NCBI RefSeq assembly: GCF_001949145.1
Contig: NW_019091416.1
Location: forward strand, 2,058,764-2,088,412
Direction: 5' to 3'
Source of the DNA: Acanthaster planci
Taxonomy: Eukaryota > Echinodermata > Asteroidea > Valvatida > Acanthasteridae
Length of the DNA stretch: 29,649 bases
Shown: one piece after another, positions 10,218 to 20,600 of the stretch
Layout: every line of letters starts with the position of its first letter
How positions within the stretch are numbered: position 1 is the stretch's first letter
Program-made: the position numbers and the translations under genes
The notes under the pieces: generated by a model
Database searches by the model: none
What the model was told of the DNA's origin: nothing
Seen by the model: only the letters and a program-made list of their open reading frames with translations

Positions 10218-11576
10218 GTCACTCAGTTCTCCTGTCAACAGTGCCCTCTATCGGCGAATTGGTTGTTTATAGTTCAAGGAGCGATCGTGAATGAACCAGC
10301 TACTGTTTAATTGTTAAATATAACTCGGGCGTCCAAGGGCTGTTTTTTAGTTACGTCTACGAGGCACCGGCTCAATCACGTCAGACCTCTCAGCGCCCAA
10401 CACCCCCAGCCAATGGAGTTTGTAGACCGGGGCAGTATACTTCCATCCGAACCAACTCGTCCCCACAGACATATAGATATAATAGAATCAGATGTATATT
10501 GAAAAATGTACTCGCAATGCAGAATGCCTGGCGTGGACGTCGTTGACCTTACCGGGAGTAGAGTGGCAGTCATTTTATATGGTGTTCTATAGCCGGCAAA
10601 CTTGCGCTTTATAGATTCGAAACTAATAGCAAAAGCGATTTAATGGGATTTTCTGAAGAAAAAATGAACAAAGCCAGAAAACCTGAGAGAAAACGATCAA
10701 AATCGCACCCCTGTACATTTTCAATGGTCCTTGCCGCCAAGGCCACTTGTGCGCATGCGTGCATAATTATGAATTTATCAGCGAAGGTCCATGTAATAAA
10801 GCCAGTCATGGCTTGTCAGATGCGTACAGCTATGACCGTGAGAGAAGGGACGTGGTGGAAACAGCTGCTGGCTCCGCGAAGCCATAACAGTGTACCCACC
10901 TTAAAAATAAAATACAAACAAAATGGATTTGAATTAACCTCAGAACGATTTACATTGACTTATCTGGCAAGACAAAGATACATGTAAATTACAAATGAGC
11001 AACACATCAAGTTACAAATGAGTACATGTATTAGTATACCCCATAAGATGTACTCCATTGGGACAGTCTATACAAGCGATCGTTGCTATAGTTACCAGTG
11101 ATTGATGTGGCTACACTGATGAAAGAATATGTCGATCGTATTGGACGTCTGGGTATAACTTACGTCGACATGCATATGTAATTATTGTATGAAGGTTGAA
11201 AATCTTGCGGCAGTTTCAAAAATACCCTTTTCTATCATTTTGTCGAAACAAATTAAGGTAAAGAAAATAAAAGTTAGATTCTCGTTGTTTCGTCTTCCGT
11301 CCTTGGGGTAAGAACTTCACGAAATTATTCACCTGCAATCTTGGAAATAAAGCATAGAAATGTTGGCGATCACAGTGAAATTGCATTCAAAACGTGACAG
11401 CAGTACTTCTATGAACCGAGTCTGGTGACTTAAACCGATACACATCAACAAATACACACCAACAGACCCATGGCATGCTGGTTATTACACACGCAATTGG
11501 AAATTGCGCACACGAAGCCCACGGGCAAACAAATTAACTGAAAGTTATATGCGGTACGTTGCCAACGATACCAGCG

Positions 11577-11596
11577 TTCTTTTTTTAAAAAAAGAA
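11577..11596. repeat. Perfect 20-bp palindrome TTC-T7-A7-GAA
   Basis: A self-complementary 20-mer, 270 bases upstream of the start codon of discoidin copy 2. It could extrude as a hairpin or simply be a chance A/T tract. No role is claimed. Confidence 0.85.
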
Positions 11597-11865
11597 GGTT
11601 TTCGTGCGCACTGTTTCCATTGCTATGACAACAACAAAAACGACAAGGGTATATCTCAGTGACGAATACAATGTAAAATCATAGGTTCACGGTATTATAC
11701 CGTTCTATATCTAGCTGATACTGCGGAGGGGGTTTAACGTGGACACTCGATCAATCCATCCCAAATAAGTAGTGACAGATTTCAAGGTGTAGTCAGTGTC
11801 ACACCACTCCTGAAGTAGCATTTTACAGCGTACTTAGGTACGCTTTTCATCGCATTTGGTACACG

Positions 11866-11938
11866 ATGCTTGCCAGGACTGTCATTGCTGGATTCCCTGC
11901 CTTTTGTCTTGTGATCGAAGTGGCTGCAGCGTTGACAG
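11866..11938 (+). CDS. Discoidin copy 2, exon 1 (signal peptide)
   Basis: The ATG at 11866 opens 24 codons plus one base, ending at a gtgaga donor. The leader has an arginine at position 4 and a hydrophobic core (VIAGFPAFCLVIEVAAAL), with small residues before the likely cleavage site. It leaves phase 1, matching exon 2. No counterpart was found for copy 1. Confidence 0.75.
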
Positions 11939-14900
11939 GTGAGATCCATTTCCCCTCTCAGTGTTTTTTACGAACCCTAACCATTCTGAGTCCAACTAAG
12001 CATGATTTCAAAGGTCCCTAGGGGTAAGTGTTAAAAGACATACATGTACATGTATGTATACTAAACTGATTAAGAGTGGAAGAAACAGAATGATTAGCCT
12101 GGCAAAGGATAATCCCGTTGGGAGCGGGTTAGCGTAGCGGTTCTTTCCTCGCTTTGCACAAATGATCGCTTTGCTTTGCACCAAGGCCCGCGTTCGAGAC
12201 CCGGCTTGGCCGAGGCTTTAAATGCATTTGGTTTCCAGTCCACACTCGCTCTCTCAGGTTTTCTTCGGGTAATCCGGTTTCCTCCTGCCTCTAAAACTCC
12301 GTAATGTGATGCTGATTGACAAAGGTTATGAATAAACGTACAGTTATTGGCGCAAATAGCCTGAGCTGCTGAAAGCGCCATTAAAACAAATCAAGAAGAA
12401 GAAGAAGGATAACCCTGTGCGCATGTGCAACTGAAGAAAAAGCCATGGAGGGTTTAATCATTGTTCCCTATCCTCGCTGTGACGACCTGAAATCCCCCTT
12501 TTTGTCACCGCGTGAAACTCCGGCACGGACGTCACGTGAAAAGTCTCAACTCGCCACGCCTTTAATCAGTCCAGAGAGATCGCGGGAGCTACCGGTGGTC
12601 ATCTTACCGTGCCGAGCATAAAGGTAATACAAGGGCTTGCTTGCTGTTGTTGACTAAATCATGTGTGGCAACAACAGTTGCACGTGACCCAACGATCTTC
12701 TTTGTATTCGGCCTGCAATTTCTTCGGTCATTACAAACAGCATTGCAAATCCATTTTTTAAAGATGACGTCCATGATTCAGCTATTCTTAAAGTAAACGA
12801 AACAAAAACTGTCGATTCGGATCGACCGATCTCATTTGCTGTAACCAGTATTCCTGAAAGGCAGTTCCAAAGCCGGCCCGCCCGCTGGAAATGTTGAGAG
12901 GTACAGTGGCACATTTTTTTCTTTTGTTTAGCAATGGTGTGCCACTCTGGCCAAGCACCCCATCCAGCATCAACTGACAAATCCCACTGGATGATCCCAA
13001 CTGAGGATCCCTGCCAGTGTACCGAGGTTCAGCTGGGAGGAGTGAACATCCTTCCATTGCGGCACCCCTTCAGCGTTAAATATCGGGACAGTTTGCTCCA
13101 AAGCAAGAATTCTGATGAGATTCAAACCTGGCTTAAGTGTAGAAGTAAGTTGGTTCAGCAGTTGACTTCCACATAAATAATCAGATCTGCCATAAATTTC
13201 CTCCTTTTTTTGTGTTTCACAATAGGCCTACTCATCTGGGCCCAAGTTACAATGAAGGTGCGGAGACAAGATAGGTTTTGCCTTGAAGCTGTGAACAGGC
13301 ATACCGTGAGAGCCCTGCCAATCTGGCTGGGTTATAATATGGATACGGAGATAGTCAAGAAAGTGTTGCCCTTGGACGTCAACTGGTTTGGAAGTTGAGA
13401 TCTTGATGCACTTTTTAATGTTATTAAAATTTTGGGTGCAATCGGCCAATCTGCACAATCGCCACATCGCTATGGGCGATTGGTCTATTCCGCAGTTACC
13501 GACAAATCGAACAGTGAAAGACCGAGTGATTATGCAAAGATCGAGAGATCACATACATCGGCCAATCGCACCAAACAACTACACAAATACCATGCAAGGA
13601 AACCTCATCAAATATCGTGATATAAGCTTAACTTAGCTGATCAATAATAAGAGAAATAGAACTTTCATGTATCCCTATTTTGTCAGTTTCGTTTTATGTG
13701 TTCTTTCCTTCCAGTTTGCCAAGACCCACTAGGGATGGAGAATAGTGACATACCGGACACCTCTTTGTCAGTATCACATGTTGGTCACGTTGGGTATGGG
13801 GTCTCAAGTTCGCGGCTCAATTCCAACGGTAGGCCCCTACCGTTTACGTATTTTTAAATACAAATGTAGACATTTAATTGTCCAGTTCTGTAATTTAGCC
13901 AGTTCCGCAATTAAGAAAAACAGGGCTTCATTGTTAGAAAGGCAAAATCGCTGGGGACTTGATTCATACTTCTCAGAAAATGTTAACTGCAAGATCTTAC
14001 TGAGTTTTTTGTTTGTTTTGTTTTGTTTCGTTTGGGTTTTTTTTGCTTACAGAACCGCCGCTGTGAATTAAGAAAATTGGCGACGATCCGTTTACGCCGA
14101 TCGTGGTTCACAACATCATGCCTGTGTGCGTTCTACGATGTTGCGTTTTTTCAAACCAAAATCCGTTTTACTGTCGAAAATTATCAGCTATCCACCGTGA
14201 AAATATGATTACTTTACATTTTCAAGTGAACCAGTTTTAGATAACGTTACAATGCGCGCTTTCAGTGTGATACGTTTTGTCTGATGTAATGTATGTTTTT
14301 CGACTTAATGTACAACTGATTTTTGCAGCTGCCTTGTTCTTTCCCTGAACTCTTATGTACGAAATATATCGTTTACGTACGACTCTTATCTCTCATGTAT
14401 GAGATGCATAACACTGATCAATCGTAATTCGTACGTATACGAGATATTATTGTACGAACGATGCGTACGTTATAGGAGATATGAGTCGTACATGGAAGTT
14501 ATAAATCACGATGTATCCCATAAGACGTTCGTTTGACCGACTTGTGGGACACAAGACGGTCAAACGAACGGCCTGTACGGTACGGTCGCGCGTATACCAG
14601 TCGCACGTACGAGTTGGCCTATGGAGGGGAGAGGTTTTTCTCGTGTCCTCAATACAGCTCCGTATGCCGTAACGTGGATGTAATCATTTGGAAACATCGT
14701 AATGTTAATTCTCGTCCAACGTTGCTAAACTTTGCTGAATCATTTTGGACATTCTCTGTTGATTTTGTAGCTGCCTGGTGTCCGGTTCCTGTTGACCAGA
14801 ACCAGTGGATTTGTGTTGAGGTGCAAACATCGACTAAGGTTGCTGGGGTCATCACACAAGGAAGACACTATAGTAACGTCTGGGTGACGTCATACGCAGT

Positions 14901-15396
14901 GCAGTACAGTGACGATGGGATTAACTGGAATTATGTGACTGGTACTAATGGAACAACAGTAAAGGTAAGTTGTGAAAAAAGTCGGAACGTTGAACACGTC
15001 ACCCCTATCCTTCGGTAATGTAGTAATTTCAAGTTTTGAAGATGTTAAAATGAGAAAAGGCAACTTCCCTGAATTCCATTTTAAAACAGACTGAGGTTTT
15101 CTTCATAAAGTAAAAACAACCCTAACGCCCTAGAATGTATGTGAAATCACATTGAAATCGGAGGCTTGATCGCTGTCAGGGTTAAAATTGAATGTGATTA
15201 CAAAGATTCCCCTTTTATTTCTAATCATCTGCAGTTCCAGGCCAACACGGACAATGAGACTCCGGTGACCAACATCTTTCCCGGGAGTTTGACCACACGC
15301 TTCATACAAATACGCCCTCTCGCATGGACAAGATACATCTGTCTGCGCCTTGAATTGCTTGGATGTCGAGGCGAATTAAAGAACACTGTCGTGTAG
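11866..15396 (+). CDS. Secreted discoidin (F5/8 type C) domain protein, copy 2, complete
   Basis: Five exons (11866-11938, 12932-13144, 13715-13828, 14771-14964, 15235-15396) join to 756 bases, 251 residues. All introns are GT-AG, with phases 1, 1, 1 and 0. Residues 1 to about 22 form a signal peptide (MLARTVIAGFPAFCLVIEVA). Residues 25-95 are a region with cysteines at 28, 52, 54 and 94 that I do not recognise. Residues 96-242 are one F5/8C (discoidin) domain. It runs from Cys97 in CQDPLGMENSDIPD through NQWICVEVQ, VAGVITQGR and WVTSYAVQYSDDG to Cys242 in LLGC, the usual first-last disulfide pair of the family. Known F5/8C domains bind glycans or phospholipids on cell surfaces, so a secreted lectin-like or adhesion role is likely but inferred. 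There is no transmembrane segment. A nine-residue tail follows the domain. Confidence 0.85.
12038..12057. repeat. Perfect 20-bp palindrome in intron 1
   Basis: acatacatgtacatgtatgt is fully self-complementary. It is built of ACAT/ATGT units and is probably a simple-sequence palindrome. Confidence 0.85.
12119..12406 (+). mobile_element. tRNA-derived SINE with target-site duplication
   Basis: The head carries a polymerase III A box (tagcgtagcgg, 12130-12140) and B box (gttcgagac, 12192-12200). The middle has a conserved-looking block with gggtaatccggtttcctcct, reminiscent of central domains shared among deuterostome SINEs (from memory, not matched). The element ends in a GAA-repeat tail. It is flanked by ggataatcccgt (12107-12118) and ggataaccctgt (12407-12418), a 12-bp target duplication with two mismatches. 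It lies in intron 1 of discoidin copy 2, in sense orientation. Its age looks moderate. Confidence 0.85.
12932..13144 (+). CDS. Discoidin copy 2, exon 2 (N-terminal cysteine region)
   Basis: 213 bases, phase 1 to 1, after a ttttcttttgtttag acceptor. The exon body encodes CHSGQAPHPAS, HWMIPTEDPCQCTEVQLGG, and a segment ending IQTWLKC. The symmetric phases are typical of shuffled extracellular modules. The donor is gtaagt. Confidence 0.85.
13435..13572. repeat. Intronic inverted-repeat element in copy 2 (MITE-like)
   Basis: The termini are ggtgcaatcggccaat (13435-13450) and atcggccaatcgcacc (13557-13572), inverse with a few transitions. The interior shares gggcgattggtctattc with the element at 3567-3779 in the same intron of copy 1. 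Confidence 0.6.
13715..13828 (+). CDS. Discoidin copy 2, exon 3 (start of F5/8C domain)
   Basis: 114 bases, phase 1 to 1, with a tcctttccttccag-type acceptor and a normal gtaggc donor. It encodes CQDPLGMENSDIPD and a segment ending SSSRLNSN. The intact GT here is the reference that shows copy 1's donor is mutated. Confidence 0.85.
14376..14491. repeat. TACGTACG-rich fold-back in intron 3
   Basis: gtacgactcttatctc (14377-14392) pairs with gagatatgagtcgtac (14476-14491) with one mismatch in 16. The region between and around it is dense in tacgtacg-type palindromes. A short related stretch at about 4265-4300 sits at the equivalent place in copy 1. Confidence 0.6.
14526..14570. repeat. 45-nt hairpin with near-perfect 21-bp stem and triloop
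   Basis: cgttcgtttgaccg pairs perfectly with cggtcaaacgaacg. After one A/A mismatch, cttgtg pairs with cacaag around the loop GGA. It lies in intron 3 of discoidin copy 2 and is absent from the corresponding part of copy 1. Confidence 0.85.
14771..14964 (+). CDS. Discoidin copy 2, exon 4 (core of F5/8C domain)
   Basis: 194 bases, phase 1 to 0, with a ttttgtag acceptor and a gtaagt donor. It encodes AAWCPVPVDQNQWICVEVQ, VAGVITQGRHYSNVWVTSYA and the VQYSDDGINW segment. It has an extra cysteine (Cys148) in the WICVEV strand where copy 1 has arginine. Confidence 0.88.
15235..15396 (+). CDS. Discoidin copy 2, exon 5 (domain end and stop)
   Basis: It starts after catctgcag and encodes FQANTDNETPVTNIFPGS through FIQIRPLAWTRYICLRLE to LLGC, then a tail RGELKNTVV and TAG. 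It completes the F5/8C fold with Cys242. Confidence 0.88.
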   Translation, partial: FQANTDNETPVTNIFPGSLTTRFIQIRPLAWTRYICLRLELLGCRGELKNTVV

Positions 15397-17577
15397 AGAC
15401 ACATCTGTGTATACTCATAGAGGACTTTTTATACTTCGAGTAAATGCCAAACGAAGTGAGTTTGACGTCACAAAACGTTGCAGCGAAATTTCGCCCGAGT
15501 TGGCTTGTGTTAGGAATTGGCAATGTCATGGTAATGTCATAAAAAAATGCCTTTTTGAGTGGCAATCGTGCGTCTTGAAGCCAAACCGACACTCCAGTTT
15601 GATGTAATTTGTTAGTGGTCAGCTATTTTGTTGATGATTGGGGCTGCTTAAGCCAGCAATAAGGAGAAAAAAATGAGTGGTACTTAGAAACATCGTTGTA
15701 CGCCCGTCATGCCAGCATGTGTGTTTGTATAGGCCTACTCAGCGACTTGACGCTGACACTCGGCAAAGTTGAACCGGGCTCAACTTTTGCCGATCCGTCT
15801 GGGGCTGGTTTGCGTTTGTCTGCGTTGCAGTTTGCGTCTTGATTGCGTTGCTCTCTGCGTTTCTCACGTCGGTATGGAAACCAGGCTTCCTACCATAATC
15901 AGTGATGCCGGAGCGTTTTCCTTAGGGAAATGTAACTGGCCCTTTTTAAGGAATTGAAGGCGCCAAATCTTGAAGCTTTTTTCGGGGGGGTGAGGATTCT
16001 ATAAATTTTTTTTGATAATTGAAATGATGCTCATTATGTTACACCTCTTTGCTCAAAAGGATATATCCCCTATGTACAAATGATCTACCAAACATTAGTA
16101 AACTTAAGTTGGTGTAACTTGGACAAGAAACGGAAAAGTAAGGCTTAGCGTTCAGTTTTACGTAGTTTTTGTGGTCATTTGTTCGTAAAATAATGTTAGA
16201 AATAGGGAAAAAACAAGTGAAGGATCCTCTAAGTTCAAAATGCACTTTCACATGATTTTGAGTGTATATCTGACATTTAAAACTGAGTACATTTTTTATT
16301 CAAATGCATATTTTCTTGAATTTTCTTCACTACTTTCTGATAACATTTTGAAAGAAAGGCCCAAGGAAGTGAAATAATGAGTAAACTTTCAGTATAATCA
16401 GATATAAGTCAACTTTAATTACGGATATAAAATGCAGAGTAGAGATCATGTAAGTCAAAATAGCATAGACAAAAGTTCAGACACTGTCAACTTTAATTAC
16501 GTATATAAAATGCAGAGTAAAGATCTTGTAAATCAAAATAACATAGAAAAAAGTCCAGAAACTGTTTTCTTGGATTACAGTGGATGAATATAAGCTTAGT
16601 TTTTGTTTAATTTCGAAAGCTGTCATCTATTTAATTCAGTACGGTAAAACATTTACGTCTGAAAGAAACATGAAGCTATAGCCTAATTTTTAACGAGAGT
16701 GACGTACTTTTAAAGGCTGAAGCTTGTTAGAGGTACGCCCGAGACATTTAAAATTGAAAAAAAGGGGAAAATATGTATACCTGTATATATTTGTAGGGAA
16801 GCAAGGTTATTAAAAACAACCTCATTCAAGACAACTTCAAAGGATAAACCAACCGACTTGGGATTAATTTCACCCGTAGTAGTTTAAGGCGTAGAAATGA
16901 TTAAAGTTACGGTAAGTTGTGATTTTATTCTTCGTAAACCGTTCCTCAACTGAATGATAATAAATGTTCCAGTGTGAAAAAAATCGAATTGCAGATGGCA
17001 CACTAATCTATAAATTCATGGTTTGTCCGCATATTATAAAATTAAGGAACTATTTCAAGACATATTGATTTCTCGTGCAAGACGAATGGTTGTTAATGAT
17101 TAGAAGCAAAATGCAGAAAATGAAAATTTGAATCTTTAGAGGAGTTTTGAAAATTTGAGACTAAAGTGATATCAGTGTAACAATTGTCACTAGTACCTCC
17201 ATAATAAGTGTTTTTAAAATAAAAATAAAAGGGGCCACTACAAATAACCAGTGATCATGGCGTTATACCACGATCACCAGGATTTGTACACGCATATCCC
17301 GTTCAGCCTATGGTCAGCAACAGACTGGGAAACAAGTTTAATCAAATCACGTTCCCGAATGGCCCGTTCATTTTCACCGAACAGGTGAATTACAAAATGT
17401 TTCACTCGACTCCTCGCTAAACGCTAAACAGGGTCGGTGACGGACAGTTAGATGTTTATGTGTCTGCGGACTCCACACCAATTTGAAAATCATCAAGAAA
17501 GAATAATGCGATTCTTTGATAACTTTTTCGTGAATTTCGTCCTTTAGGCTAGTCGAGTCTGTGTGTGTACGTGCAGT
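15397..17577. other. 3' flank of discoidin copy 2 and spacer before ECI1 gene A
   Basis: No gene is seen. A hairpin lies at 15761-15792 (cggcaaagttga against tcaacttttgccg, one bulge). A TGCGTT-rich stretch follows at about 15810-15865. Homology to the 3' flank of copy 1 runs from about 16000 to 17055. A second hairpin at 17248-17281 (ccagtgatcatgg against ccacgatcaccagg) precedes gene A by 300 bases. No TATA box was identified for gene A. Confidence 0.55.
16408..16563. repeat. 78-bp tandem duplication, two copies
   Basis: Units at 16408-16485 and 16486-16563 both begin gtcaactttaattac and continue through aaaatgcagagt, with about a dozen differences. The related flank of copy 1 (about 8930-9015) has only one unit, so this duplication occurred in the copy 2 lineage after the gene duplication, or one unit was lost from copy 1. 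Confidence 0.85.
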
Positions 17578-17617
17578 ATGATGATGGCCTTTCGAAAACT
17601 TAACAGTTCATACCGTG
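17578..17617 (+). CDS. ECI1: ECI1 gene A, exon 1 (leader start)
   Basis: Three consecutive ATGs (17578, 17581, 17584) open MMMAFRKLNSSYR, ending phase 1 at a gtaaga donor. The first ATG is taken; the choice changes length by at most two residues. The phase matches exon 2 and the equivalent exon 1 of gene B. Confidence 0.75.
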
Positions 17618-20600
17618 GTAAGACATTGTGACACTGACAGTGTTTTTGAATTTTGTATTGGATCGGTCATTTAATTAGTCATGTTAGTGGTGTGAATAAC
17701 TTGGACCCTAAAAATCGCATTTGTATTTTAACATTTGGCCATGGTCGGGCGATAGTACGGTTCAAGTTACAAACCCGTACCAAAGTAACATCAAGTTCGA
17801 ACCTGCTTCACCTGTTTAACATTTTGGACCAAATCTCAGCTGGTGATCGATTGTGTGTTCATGGAGATTTGCAGTTATGCTTTACAGATAATTAATGGCC
17901 CTACTAAAATACGGCCATAAACATATACGCCAGCATTGACCTATCGCTTTGAAGGGGGGGGGGGTGGGTGGCCGAGGGATAGCCCCCCCTGGCAGCAAAC
18001 TGCCCCCCATCAGTAACAGTGAAATATTTTGTTCTTGTGATGTGGCCCCACTAGCTGATACTGAGGTCCCCCATTAATTCCTTCAGCTGCTAATAGGGCT
18101 GGTTACAATGCATGATTCTTATCTTTTATATTAAAGTGCCAACAAGGTTTTACATGACCCAAAAACAACTTGTCCTTAGGCAGGTTTAAGCTTATCCCAA
18201 GCAGAGTGAGGTTGAATTTGTTATGTTTGGAAATGAGCACTTGGTGCTGGATATGAACTGGTATGTCTCAATGACCACGTAGGCAAAACGGTCCCACAAT
18301 TTGGAATGTTTGCACAACACATGTACATTGGTCTAATGCCTGAGGCCCTTAACTTTTGTTGCATGGAATGAATAAGAAAATTTATCTTAAAATGCACATT
18401 TTCACACTAAACTTCACAATTCCAAACCTTGCACTTCGTGTCATTTGTTATTGACCATCAAAAATATAATGGGAGCAGCTCAGTGATTGCTTAGTTATGA
18501 CTGTTGACTCTAGTTTCTATTTTTTTTCAGTAGAACTAAACTGGGTAAACTCATCTTTCACATTTGCGCTGAGTGCGTGCATGTTATGTCAACCTACATG
18601 CAAATAAAAAGACACTAGAATCACTCTTTTTGCTGGCATGACTGGTCTCGCTTTAGTTCAAAGGTGTCTTTCATGGAAGAGCCACAAACATTATGCATTT
18701 CTGCACAATGGAGGGTTTAATATAGTGCCCCCAATCAGAGGTGGAGCTGCTTAATGCAGCCATTAAAAATTTGTTTTTCGCTTAATAGGTTTGTTGTCAA
18801 AGGCTTGTCTCAAGAAACAGACTGGTACCTCATCTCTCTTGACGTCTCAACAGGCAAGACTTTGTGCGGCCGAGTGTGGGACCTACACTCGTATTGAACA
18901 AGATGGCGTCCATCAAGGTTTGAGGTCACAAAAAGAAATAAATAGTATCAGCAGAAAAACTGTCTGGTTTCCGAAACTTTAAGGGTTTTTGGCATGATGG
19001 GAGCATCAGTGTCAATTTTCAGTTGATGTTTTGTTCAAGATAATCTGCACTTCAAAAGGATTCCATCTCGGACAATCTCAATTTATTGAGTATCGCAAAG
19101 CTAGACTGGTTTACACTACTTTTTAAACCTGTTCCCTCAGGTATTGAACCTACTTTCGTTTGTGCAGGTAAAATCCCCCTGAAATTAGCTGCCGCCCCTT
19201 TCAAAATTTGTTTTTATTCCACTCGAACACTCTGGTGGTTGTTAAGGAATTCTCCACCGATCCCCTTGGTCACAACTCCAAATCAACATGACAGTAGCCC
19301 TCTGCATATGGTCTTACAACTTATGAGAGTTATTAGCAGCAAATTAGCAATCAACTAGCTCGTCTTCATGGTCGGCTACATCACACAAAAAACAAAAGAA
19401 TACAAAGAAGGAAGTCAAGTCAAGAAGAAGTCGCAAAATCCAATAAGCAAAACCTTGTGTAAGGCATGCTATGAATAAAAACACATAATTAAATACAAAA
19501 ACAATTAAACATTAAGAAATACAGAAAACATGTTATTATTAGGAAATAAAACTTATAAAGTGTATGAACAAATTGCAAATAAAGAAATGGAAGATGTAAT
19601 GTGAACTTAGGCAATGAGGATGGAACATCCAGAGATGATTTCAAATGAAGTAGTTAATTTATATGAAAAAGACAGTAATATGTACAGAAGATAAGACTTC
19701 ACAAGTAAACTGAAAGTCTGAGTGACAATCTGTCAACCTCTGTTCAATTTTCCCTGCTTACCTGTGCACAGAATATATCCTTGGTACTGGGCACAATTAA
19801 CTACAAGTAGTAGTTGAACTTGACCGATGCTAGTAAGGGAAATAGTTTGAGGACTGTCAATGATTTCTAACATTTCGCTTGTGTTTTTCCAACCATTCCA
19901 ATTTTGCTGGAGCAAAGTGGACATGCTTGGTCAAAATCTGCAAACGACACTGACCATGGAGCCATGAATCTTTCTGTCAACTAATTACCATCAGTTTATG
20001 CTGTAATTAAGAGAATGAGATTCTCTGGGTATTTCAGGTATGTGACCTTGATAATATGATGTCATGTCACTCGTCTATTTAGACCTTCTGTGTTCATATC
20101 CTTTTTTGCAAACAAGCGGTTGCCATACTGAAGATGAATAATAAACCGTTCAATGGCTTCAACAAACCCTTCTTGGATGAGATGAGCCACAGACTTGATG
20201 AGCTGAGGAGCACTGGGAGTTGCCAGGGAGTTATCATTACATCAGTGAGTTCCTTGGGTAATTACCCACACTCATGTTGATTTGACTGTGTGATGTAATT
20301 GTAACCCTCACACAAAATGGACAAAATCAACAGGAGTTGAAGGGAAAAGTGATAGCACTTTGAGATGCAATCAGAAAACAAGGATGGTTGTATTATAGAC
20401 AATGTGCATATATGACAACAAAGCAACGGATGCAGCCTTGGAAGATTTAAAATGAGTCACCTCATGTATGCCATAACGTCATGTCTACCCAACGATCTTT
20501 TTTGGGCCAGTTTACTTCTGAATGTAGGGATTTTTCTTTGATTAACAGACCTTTCAAATATCCATATTCATTGACATTCCAAAGTGTTCTGCAGGAGTAC

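Larger units (their letters stand above)
9481..11865. other. Spacer between the discoidin copies
   Basis: No exon with family resemblance is seen. The longest open frame (10643-10987) has no recognisable motif. The stretch holds a hairpin at 10176-10217 and a perfect 20-bp T7/A7 palindrome at 11577-11596. The promoter of discoidin copy 2 must lie near its right end, but I see no convincing TATA box or initiator before the ATG at 11866. Confidence 0.5.

Noticed and set aside
10643-10987. 114-codon open frame between the discoidin copies
   Set aside because: No motif, no splice context and no counterpart elsewhere in the duplicated block; the lysine-rich start follows from local A-rich DNA.
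12119-12200. tRNA gene
   Set aside because: The A and B boxes are present, but the acceptor stem does not close after the B box and the sequence continues into a SINE body with tail and target duplication.
18918-18929. Alternative donor gtcaca (18923) for exon 2 of ECI1 gene A
   Set aside because: It would add bases that shift the frame into exon 3; the weaker gtttga aligns with gene B and keeps the frame.
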